This document shows, piece by piece, positions 54,890 to 64,000 of a stretch of 64,000 bases of DNA. Position 1 is the first letter of the stretch. Each line of letters opens with the position of its first letter. The notes below the pieces were generated by a model. It was not told where the DNA came from. It saw only the letters and a program-made list of their open reading frames with translations, and did not search any database. The DNA comes from Sabellastarte sp. h YS-2021. Its lineage: Eukaryota > Annelida > Polychaeta > Sabellida > Sabellidae. The DNA is taken from NCBI GenBank assembly GCA_964017235.1, contig OZ024929.1:16923464-16987463 (forward strand), written 5' to 3'. Both the position numbers and the translations under genes were made by a program.

Positions 54890-55392
54890 ATAATATCTAG
54901 CCAACTCCCATATCTGTCCACTGTAATTAAGTGTAGTGACCTCATATGGGGCAATCGCCTCTCTGTTTCCTCAGCCAGACCAAACAAACACTTGGGGATG
55001 CGCAGTTTGTCAATAGCTCCTCCCACTTAGTGGAACAAGCTCCCTCAAGTCATCCATACCCATCAAAGCATTACTGGATTTAGACAACAGTTGCAGATTT
55101 ATTATTCAGGTTAGCATACCCTTCACCATAGTCTTTCTCCCATATCAGATGCAAACATGGACACTGACTTCCTTTCCGGAAATTGGACCATCCCTTCTTG
55201 GACATCAGCACCTTAGAGGATGTTTTCATCAATTTGACATAAATACTTTATACTACTATTACAACTACTACTATTGCAGACATTTATCTACTTAAATTAC
55301 TACTGGTTTCCTCCATTCCACTCAACTGCTCATCATGATGTAAACCATGCAATTTGTTGAAAGCAATGTTTAACAAATAAATCAACCAATAC
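54890..55392 (+). pseudogene. LINE 3' end, decayed
   Basis: Conceptual translation near 54990-55100 gives MRSLSIAPPT, WNKLPQVIHTHQSITGF and RQQLQIYY, the C-terminal phrase found in many CR1/I-like LINE polymerases, interrupted by at least one stop. The 3' tail is ACAAATAAATCAACCAAT. Only the last 150 or so codons and the UTR remain. Confidence 0.55.
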
Positions 55393-57767
55393 ATGTTTAA
55401 CTTCCAGTTAACATTTATTGACTCATAAAATGCAAAGTTAAAAAACAAATTTTTTTGTAGCTTTTGCAGACCAGTTTATATATAATTAAAGCCTCCATAA
55501 TGGCAAATTAAGAGACTAAGGGATACAAGTTACAAACTCTTAGAAACATATTAATAACAAATAGATACAAGTTACTAACTTAAAGAGGCACATTACTAAC
55601 TCACAGATGTAAACTGATAACTTGTACTATCTGATGACATTGTTTGAAGGAGGTTTTGTTTTAATAATAGAATGTTTCTTAAATAGGAAATTCTCAGCAT
55701 AAAACAGTTGGAAGCTGTCATAATTACTATGGCAGATATGGGAAGGGGTTAAAATTGAATACTTAAAGAACACTTTATGTTTTCTATGTGAAATCAGTAC
55801 CCCAAAAAGTGGACACGTTCCATTAACACACAGCTTACATTTTAGTATATTTATATGAGTGTGATAGAGTTTAATTCATTGTTTCTAGCATTTTATGCTC
55901 CAAAACTTGTTCCTGGTAATAAAACAGCCCATTACTAGGCCTAGCAGTAATCCTTTTTGTTATAATCTATTTCCAGATTTGTCCAATATCAAGCAGTCGT
56001 AGACAGAAACCATTCAGCCTTTTGGATATCAGCACAGCTGTTTGGGACATTAATGTACCCTGATGTTCGATCAGGATGGCCAGTGTTTTGTCTTAATAAC
56101 TTCATTCATAATTCCTTTGGTGTCTCAGCACAGATTCTTTACATAATCTTAGTTTAAACTGGAGAACCCTTACCAGTATTTTAAAGAATTTTTCTTTATT
56201 GAGAGACTGTTTCTTTCTTACAATAAACTAATTTTCTCTATTGTTTATATTTTACAAAAGCTAAGTTTCAAATATTTATAAAATATAAACTCCTACACTG
56301 AAGGAACTATTATTTAAAATTTTCAAAGTATCTAGCTTCCTCCCATTTACCCTCTGTTTAAATATTGAACAATTCAACATTTAGATTGTAAGAATATTAG
56401 AATAATTTTCTTTGTACAAGAAAAGTGCTTTCAAATTGATTAAGATTAATGTGAGCAAATAATACAATTTTTTTTCTTTTATAACTTCAGTAAAGGCTTA
56501 CAGATCTTAATTTGAACCAGACTAGAGCTTCACAGTATGCTAAATTTGACGCTAGGGTTGTCCCTTACAATAAACCGATACAAAGGAAATTTCACTGCAA
56601 CCGATTAAAGAAATGGTCTGAAATTGGCCTAACCATTACAGAGGTAACAATAGTGCTTCGTAAATTAACAGTAAAACGAGAAAACGGTTTTTGTAAAAAA
56701 AAAAGAGTCAACCGGTAAGCTGTATTTACAGGAAGCAAACAAAAGCAGAAAAGTAGAAATTAACTATAAGTTGAGAAATTTAAAATGATATCTGAAGTGG
56801 TGTAACTATCTTAGCGGAAAAATGCTTTTAACAGAGTATTGTGAGTATGTTCTTTATAAAATAGCCTAAAAATCACAACTGTACAGGTTATTGACACAAT
56901 AAACCTGTATACCAATCTAATGACACCCACAATGGTTTAACTTGGCCACAGTAAACAATTTTAAGGGAGTGAGCATGACAACAGTTACTTGTTTTGACGT
57001 CTTCCCAAACTTAATAGTATGCATGGAATTTGATTAAATTTTGATGATGATACGAGTGCATTGGTATTCTTTCAAATAAACGGAAACCATTTGCCTGACT
57101 GCTGCCATGGTAACCACGATCTTCCATTCAACTTTTGTCCAAAACCTTGACCAACCAGGCTATTAACAAAGTACATTAATGCATATAATATGGTGATCGT
57201 ACCTGATATGTTTTTTCTATAAATCAGTTGAAATGAAAATTCTTTACTTACCAATCACAGCTTTGAGAGCATGAAAAAAAGAGAAACCTATTTGTATAAT
57301 GAGAAGAATAAATATGTTATACAACATGGAAATTGTTACTGGAAGCTAAGAGAAATAATAAATAAGGCTCCTGTCACAACTTAGCACACAACTTTGACAT
57401 AGGATCCTTGACTGAGCTTAAGTGCAGTTATATGCAATTCCTTTTTATATTAAAATATACATTGAGACAAGTGAAAACTATAAATGCACTTTACTAGCGA
57501 AAAATCAAATCAATTAGCCTTTTAATACAGTGCTTTTTAAGGGGCGATAATATAAGTTCTCCTTGAAATCAGAGCCCCAACTTGGCACAAAACTCAAAAA
57601 ATGCACTCATCAATTCCTAGAAAAAGTTAAATTATGTCCGAGAGCATTTCAACTTCCTTATATGGTATTGATGCATCTCTGGAATCTTGCCAATGAAAAC
57701 CAATTGTTGATTCGTATTCTGAATTCGATTTTATGCCAAGCTAAGGCAGTCATACCTTAATAAACCC
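55393..57767. other. Unique AT-rich spacer
   Basis: No repeat family seen elsewhere in the window and no convincing exon. An open stretch near 56512-56641 ends at a GTAACA that is a poor donor. Confidence 0.4.
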
Positions 57768-58015
57768 AGGGGGCACGGTGGTGCAGTGGTAATTAACACT
57801 CTCGCTTCCCAACTCTGAGGTTCGCGGTTCAAACCAGGACCTTATGTGGATGTGGGAAAGTTTGTTGTTGCTCACCAATGGTCAGCAGTTTACAGTACAG
57901 AACCTTGACCAACTGTATGTACTGGTTACCTCTTCCTATGAAACTACCTATCTCGATACGACCTATACAGTGTTGAAAGCGATGTAAAAAAACCCAAATA
58001 AATGAATCAACTACC
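57768..58015 (+). mobile_element. tRNA-derived SINE, best-preserved copy
   Basis: The tRNA-like head GGGGGCACGGTGGTGCAGTG contains the A box TGGTGCAGTGG (57779-57789), and the B box GGTTCAAACC is at 57826-57835. The body shares GAACCTTGACCAACTGTATG and TACTGGTT with the copy at 23664. The 3' end is A-rich with an AAATAAATGAATC tail. Pol III transcription from the internal promoter is expected for the family. Confidence 0.8.
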
Positions 58016-58322
58016 CACCATGGTTTACTGTCAGTTATAATAAACCTTAACAGACCAAAAATTCAAACGTCCTAGTTATATTTATGCGGGAGTAGTTACA
58101 GCATATGGGCTGGGGCAAAAGCTTTGCAACATAAGCCTCTTATTATTGCCTTTTTTTATTCAGACTCTCATAAAAATTGAATTGATTTTTTTCATTGTAC
58201 AATATCGCAAATCACTTGAATATTTCACTCTGGTGATTTAACAGATTGAGCTCAAAAGGAAACTCACAAAAAACCACCAGTGTCATCTGTATCCATACAC
58301 ATAACAACACAAAATTACATAC
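58016..58322. other. Putative first intron side of the peptide-precursor gene
   Basis: AT-rich DNA immediately downstream (minus strand) of a consensus donor. No further exon of the gene was found to the left. Confidence 0.4.
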
Positions 58323-58590
58323 CAGCCTCTTTTGAATGGAAAAAGGTTCCGGGATCTTTTTACAGTTGGGAATTCATGTTCCTCTCTATCTAAGGGTGTT
58401 CTACCCAAGAGAGATCTCAGATCCATGCCCGTATCCAGATCTGTGGAGATGGCTTCCCTTCGCTTCTGTTGCTCAGAATCCTGTCCCCCATTGTGATGTA
58501 GACTCTGGGGAAATGCCTGGGTTAGCAGCAGAAGGCAACAGGTCATGGTCATTGACCACAGCAGCCAACCCTTCCAGCAGTGGTCCATGG
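58323..58590 (-). CDS. First coding exon of a secreted peptide precursor
   Basis: On the minus strand an acceptor (AACCCACAG, after a pyrimidine-rich tract) lies two bases before CAGCCATGG, a good initiation context; the ATG is at 58588-58586. The frame runs 88 codons and two bases to a consensus donor (CTG|GTATGT, 58322-58317). The protein has a signal peptide: a short N-terminus, then hydrophobic LLWSMTMTCCLLLLTQA (residues 9-25). Dibasic or tribasic cleavage sites follow at KRR (42-44), KR (77-78) and KR (86-87), which would release an acidic spacer and the heptapeptide SRNLFPF; the part after the last KR continues in the next exon. This layout is that of neuropeptide or peptide-hormone precursors processed in the secretory pathway. 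The family is not recognised and later exons are not seen. GC content is much higher than the flanks. Confidence 0.65.
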
Positions 58591-59320
58591 CTGTGGGTTT
58601 TAAAGAGTAGAGAAAACTATGGAAGCTCAAGTAGACACATAACAAAACAATATTTTCTTTTTGTATATTCATAAATTGTAGAATATAAGTCAAAATGGAA
58701 AATTTATAAATCACAACATTGTAAATTGTACAGATATGATTTCTAAATTTATCAAGGTAATTTTGCTCTAACTTAAAAGCACATAAACTACATTGACACA
58801 TGGTAAGTGTTTGCTATTGTTATCAATATCCCTGCGGTATCCCCCTGCAATACACAGAGGTGAAATGTCCCTGTCCTCGGATCACCGCCTGAAATTGGTT
58901 TGCAAACTTGCGATTCAGTGGCAAACCATCTATTACCTTGCATGTCCTACCGAAATTTTGAAATGTTTAAAATTTTGGCCACTGATTTGGGAACCGTGGG
59001 CAGGCGCACACGAAAGCAATCATAGGCAGATAAATTTCTTGCTATGGGAACTGAAGGAGTGGTCAATGTTGTAAAAATAGTTGTGACTTGTTCATCTTTT
59101 GGTGGTACATAGTGACACAAGACGGTGCAAGTGAATGGACGTTTTGCCACTGTGTCAAAAGGTTGCATACGAACCTCGGACGCTAGCTGAAGAACAGGGA
59201 TGTTATGCCAAAAACTTCTGACCGCGGGACGTACCGTGTGTAGTGTGAAAGGGGCATTAGGGTTGAACGGTAAATACCCAATGTTCACCATTAGTTTTGA
59301 TATAAGTACTATTAGAAATA
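58591..59320. other. Upstream side of the peptide exon, possible decayed DNA element
   Basis: 58591-58800 is probably intron. Around 58880-59260 the GC content rises and phrases such as GTGTAGTGTGAAAGGGGCAT resemble ends of non-autonomous DNA transposons, but no matching inverted end was found. Confidence 0.35.
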
Positions 59321-59677
59321 CTAGTAAGAACCTGTAGAGCGCATACCTCCGCCAAGGGTAAGCAAGTATCCCCATATTGTGATTTCAATGCAAAAACTAC
59401 TTCTTTATTTTAACCCTGGTAATCAGATAAGATGACCATAATGAAAATCATTCCTATAGGCAATATCGGACTGCTCAAAATGTTGAGCAAAATGATATTT
59501 TGTATCCAGGATATGATCCAGGTTGTCCCCTATATTTAATCAGTTCTTTACTTTGTTCAAGTGTCTACCCACATAGAAAAATCACAAAGATGCATTCGCA
59601 AGTTTAGGAGTAACCGCACACACGGACAAACAGACAAATAAACCCACCCAAAAACGTTGCCTCCTTTGGAGAGGTAT
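59321..59677 (-). mobile_element. RC-7, short element (357 bp)
   Basis: On the minus strand, the 5' end ATACCTCTCC pairs with GGAGGC across an AAA loop (59660-59677) and is followed by GTTTATTTGTCTGTTTGTCC. The 3' arm has CTTGGCGGAGGTATGCGCTC (59337-59356) and terminus CTAG (59321-59324). X and X' again match (ATACCTC with GAGGTAT). It has no satellite core. Confidence 0.6.
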
Positions 59678-61049
59678 TTAAATATACCTAGCTGACATAT
59701 TTCATATTTCTGTTACCCATGAGGCTGTGACTGACGTATATTTTAGTTACACAAACCACTGTTTTCTTGAAGCTTTTAATGTGCAAAATTGTAACAATAT
59801 AAAAATTTCTCTTTTTTTAACCAAAGATTTCCCTACTAGTAATTTTCAAACAAACATCATAGATATATTAAAATGTTTGTCAATCTTTTATGTTTTATGA
59901 TGAATTTATATCAGTGGTGTAATAGAGTATGTGTAAATGTACTTTACAAACCGGTCAAGTAACACATAAACTTTAATACATATTTATATCAAAATTTTCA
60001 AATATTTGCCAAATTTTAGGAACCAAATATCTAGACAACATTTTTTGGTATTCATTTCAGTGTCAACTATCTTGATAAATAATGGTTAACGTTTGTGCCA
60101 GTTGTCCTGATACTATGCTTAAGTACAAATAAACTCCCACATCTCACTAACCTTTATTGCAATCTGATTATAACCCTGTATAGTCCGAGAAGGATATGTG
60201 TGTGTCCAACAAACTTGTCTCACCCAAAAGTTCCTGGAAGAATGAGGGTTTCAAGCCACTATCGAGCTTCTATTTATATTCTCTTCTGCAGTCCCACATA
60301 CCCCTTCTACCCCTCAATCCCTCACTCATTCATGAGATATTTCACACACATGTCCCCTCCCCACCCCCCTCCACTAGGTCTCTTTTTCTATGGAAGAGCA
60401 GAAGGGCCTCAAAGAAAACAATAAATGGAGTTAATTATCTAGCTTTAATAGCATAAGAAGTGTTTGAATCACTTATGACAGAAATTAGACCTATCCCTTC
60501 AGACAAGCCAATCCCATTTTCCTAGAAACTCCCCTGTGGCACCCCGGATGCTAATTTGGTTGCAGGCTACTACTGAAATTTGAATTTTCCATATTTAGAT
60601 ATCAGCACGTCAGTCTACCATTTTCGCCTCAATTTTTGGTGGTCTTTAGTAGTTTAATTAATTTTGATATCTACTCATTTGATTACATATAACTTTAGAC
60701 ATGTTACTTTGGTACTTAAAATTTCCCCCCAAAAGTTTACGCTCTACTTAAATTTAGCCAAGTTTCAAAAGCAACAGATATTAGTGATCATCACTACTAT
60801 TAACATTAATGGATCTGTCACCATTGACCAAATGATGGCCAACCCTGTTTGATAAACACCTCCAATATCTACAATAATTTATTCTTGTTAGAGTTATGAC
60901 AGACATTCAATAATACCAACAACAATACAGAATAATAAACTGTTGGAGAGTCAAGACTGGTCCAGTTACACCTACATTTGATAAAAGGGTCCATTTGCAA
61001 CAACACGAATACAAGATGATAAGATATAAGTTCTCACAAAGGTTTAAAC
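59678..61049. other. Unique AT-rich spacer
   Basis: No gene or repeat recognised. A C-rich stretch lies at about 60340-60375. Confidence 0.4.
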
Positions 61050-64000
61050 TTGAAAATTTTAATCACTTAAATGTAGCTTCTATAAGCTACAAGCTTACCA
61101 TGTGGAACTGAATGCTGTTCTCGGATGGCCGCGAGACATCACAGCCAATGTCTAAGAAAAACAGACATTTGTAGTTGGCCGTAGCCTCAGGTTGTCATCA
61201 CATGATTTCTACTTTATGTCCTTTCTCATTGAGATTTAAACTCATACCCACTCAGCTGTAATACAGCGGGGAGGTCAGGTTAAGTAATTAAAATTTAAGT
61301 AATTAAAATTTTCAATTTTATTGCGCTACAATAGCTTACCATGTGGGACTGAATGCTGAATCCAACCGCCCGGTGGCAGGATTACAGCTGAAACTGGCAA
61401 ATATGTTTGTTTTTCTTAGAATTTAGATAGAATTAGATAATGAGAGATATGAAAGTGAGATCAAAAATACCAGTCTGAGTCCCGTGACAGTGCCCTAACC
61501 CGAGGTTGGGCCTGTACTAAGCCAAAAACCAGAATGAAAGAAAGACAGTGCAGATACACTGTCTGGGTGTTTGACTAAGGAGAGAAGTGTACGACAAATA
61601 CACTTGAGAGGGAGAGCCCGAGGGCTATCACGTGAGGAATCCAAGGCCAAGGCTTGGAGAGCTACTATGCCCTTAAGGGGTTTAATGACAACCTTAATGG
61701 TCCTTAAACAAGAAATTAAGTTTAAAGGATATAAAGACCTTACCCAAAACACCCTGATGAGGTAGACTTATACCTAGAATCTGGAGAAGACTCCTAAGAC
61801 TTGGTTGTAGCAGATGTGCCCCCCCCCCCCCCCCCTTCTTTTCTTTCCGAGGATTACTCTGAGGGGAAGGGTCTAGGACCTGTTGAGCCGCTACTACTGG
61901 TCCCAGAAATGTGTTGTCATTGTCCGACCAAGTAAGGTCTTTCAGATAGAAGTTTGAAAAGTGTTGTGAGGTTTCCAGTGACAGGCTTACATGATACCCC
62001 ACCGTAAAATGCCTTAAATGCTGCGAAGGCCCTTATGTCATGCCCTGTAAGTTGGACCAAGTCCAAGGTTGTTGGTCTGCTTGTTTATAACAAAGTAGAA
62101 TTGTTTGTTTCAACCAAGAACTGAGTGTAGCGGGTCTGATGTCTGAGGTATGTCCTATCTTGAAGGAGATGAAAGGAAGGGACCGGGAACCTCTCAGGGC
62201 CTAGGTTCGGCCCAAATAGTGCCTCAGGGCCTGCACCAGACACAGGGTCCTGTCTTCTTGGATTGTCTATCTACAATGGAAGTGAAAGCAGGAATAGTCA
62301 CCGGAGACACACTTTGAGAACCTTCTCTTGCTAGTTGGTTTTTGGCTATGAAGTCAGAAAGGAACAAGGAGACCTTTTCCCATTGGCCTAGATTCGATAC
62401 TTTGTTTGCGACCCAGGCATGGGTTTCCCTGCGGCGCTTGTTGAAGGCCAAAGCTAGCAAGAATGCAGTTTGAGAGTGAAATGTTTGAGGTCTGTGTCTT
62501 TTGTGAGCTCATTAAGAACAACAGGAAGGTTCCACTTAGGGAGATTTCTGGAACTTTTGAGACGATCCCTATGAAAACTGGTGAGCAACCTATGAAGGTC
62601 TTCATTATGTGCAATATGTTGGCCTGTTGGGCCTAAGGTGTCAACAATGGCAGTCCTGTAACCATCAATGGTCGAGGGGCGCCTGTTTAGGTTTTGGTAC
62701 AGGTACATAAAAAAATCTGAAATTTGTTTCACAGATGGAGTGGAGAAATCCACTGAATTTTCTCTGCACCATTTTTCAAATAGGGCCCACTTGACTTGTA
62801 GGTGGTCCTTGTTGATGACCATTGAGGGGCAGCAATTCTCTCTGCCACTTCCACAGAGAAGCCTTGTTCTTGGAGTTGTCCACTCCTAGACACCAGGTGT
62901 TGAGGTTGAGATGTTGTAGATTGCTGTGGAACACATGAAGATGGGACTGTTGGAGAAGGGTTGTTGACACTGGTAGTTGTAGTGGGATCTCTGTTGAGAG
63001 CTGCACTAGGTCCCAAAACCAGGGCATCCCTGGCCAGCCTGGGGCTATCACTATGATCAGGCAGTGGCATTGCCTGATTTTTTGGATCACCCTGTGAAGG
63101 AGAGCCGTTGGAGGGCAAGCATGAGCAGTGAGACCCGTCCAATTATGTTATAGCATCTATGTCCCAGGCCTTTGGGTCTGGGAGAGGAGACACGTATAGA
63201 GGGAGTTGTGGTTCAGATGAGTGGCAAACAGGTCTACCTGAGGAGTGAACCACTTGTGGCAAATCTGTTGAACACCTGTGGATGCAGTGACCACTCCGTC
63301 GACTGCACTTGGTTGGACCTTGATAAGAGGTTGGCCATCACATTCAGACACCCTGGAATGTGTCTGGCTTACAATGTTATGTGATAATGATGGCACCATG
63401 TCATGATCTTCCATAGGAGCGCACACATCTCTGCTGAGTGAGTTCCTCCTTGTTTGTTTATGTAGGCTACCACTGTAAGTTGTCCGTTGCCACTAGAACT
63501 GCTTGGTTTTGGCACTGGTCCTTGAATCTTCGGAGGGCCAGTGAAACCGCCTTCAACTCTAGGATGTTTATGTGTAGCCTTTTCTCCTGATCTGACCACA
63601 GACCCTTTGTAGAACTTGTTCTAAGCGAGCGCCCCAACCTTTGTTTGAGGAGTGTGTAAAGAGTTGGATACTGTGGTCTTTGGGATGGAGGTCTGCACCT
63701 TCAAGCACGTTTACAGGATTCTGCCACCAGTCTAGATGTGCAGAAAAGGACTCTGTCCAAGGAAGGAGGCAGTCTAATGACTGAGGATATCTCCAGTGCT
63801 CTTTGAGATGAAATTGAAAGGGCCTCATGTGAAGGCGTCCCTCCGGGACCATCTTCTCCATTGAGGCTAGCAACCCAATTAGAGACATCAAACATCTTGC
63901 AGTCAAAACATGTTTTGACTTGAGTCGTAGGATCAAATCCTGGAGTTTGAGCCATCTCTCTTGAGTGGGTTTTACAAGGACTGAATCTAGGTGGTACTTG
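61050..64000 (-). mobile_element. DIRS retrotransposon, older and broken, truncated by the window edge
   Basis: Minus-strand homology to the element at 41275-47660, in order from the right edge: RT C-terminal part (MSLIGLL, RLHMRPFQFHLK near 63780-63900), RNase H (WGARLE near 63650; VAYINKQGG near 63450), the post-RNase H block (VDLFATHLNH near 63235; APGWPGMPWFWD near 63020), and recombinase (STIDGYRTAIVD near 62650; FYLKDLTW near 61940). CTTACCATGTGG-ACTGAATGCTG occurs twice near 61098 and 61336, and TTTTATTGCGCTACAATAGC near 61320 resembles the ends of the first element, so these mark the terminal repeat and internal complementary region of a different DIRS subfamily. The coding parts are broken many times (on the order of six or more), so it is a fossil. 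Confidence 0.75.

Noticed and set aside
56512-56718. Possible exon in unique DNA
   Set aside because: The acceptor is distant and the donor (GTAACA) is weak. The open stretch is short for its AT content.
57768-57840. A tRNA gene
   Set aside because: The A and B boxes are present, but no full cloverleaf or anticodon stem is supported and the body matches the SINE at 23664.
58947-59375. 142-codon minus-strand open frame
   Set aside because: It runs across the RC-7 boundary and a probable decayed DNA element, with no motif and no splice context.

Overview
The window looks like nuclear DNA of a repeat-rich animal, most likely a marine invertebrate and probably a mollusc. The reasons are AT-rich intron-like DNA, tRNA-derived SINEs, CR1/L2-like LINEs, DIRS retrotransposons, and many short elements with internal satellites of a kind typical of bivalves and other lophotrochozoans. 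No complete host gene is present. I see a few GC-richer islands that look like single exons: three phase-compatible plus-strand candidates (12728-12796, 22232-22330, 28729-28853), a possible terminal exon at 50624-50774, and on the minus strand a convincing first coding exon of a secreted peptide precursor (58323-58590). None could be tied to a named gene.

Most of the window is transposable elements nested in each other. The main theme is a superfamily that I call RC-1 to RC-7 (local names). Each has a 5' end motif X followed at once by its own reverse complement (a hairpin or palindrome), then usually a GC-rich stretch, then usually a satellite array, then a 3' subterminal X' complementary to X, and a 3' end reading CTAG, CTAT or CTTG before T. 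This matches non-autonomous Helitron/Helentron-like rolling-circle elements. No Rep/helicase gene is present. X differs in every subfamily but X' follows it.

Layout: 101-1935 RC-1; 3012-10389 a large RC-2 carrying a LINE (3310-4533) and RC-3 copy A (5446-7896); 10575-11590 decayed LINE; 11755-12113 MITE; 12930-20575 a deep nest bounded by inverted repeats (satellite, then RC-6, then RC-3 copy B, then an RC-2 block, plus RC-4); 21761-22022 mini RC-5; 23664 SINE; 24317-25002 inverted-repeat element; 25068-28333 RC-3 copy C; 29708-29978 RC-7; 28.9-37.6 kb mostly unique AT-rich DNA with a hAT-type MITE; 37806-41068 RC-5 inside an RC-7 fragment; 41275-47660 a young, near-whole DIRS element; 47816-48695 RC-6; 51199-53004 and 54400-54870 RC-1 copies on the minus strand; 54890-55392 LINE 3' end; 57768-58015 SINE; 59321-59677 RC-7; 61050-64000 an older, broken DIRS element on the minus strand that runs off the window.

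The three RC-3 copies are composites: each carries an internal block ending in an RC-2-type 3' terminus, so a chimeric element was amplified as a unit. Unoccupied versions of two RC-3 target sites lie elsewhere in the window and fix the element ends closely.
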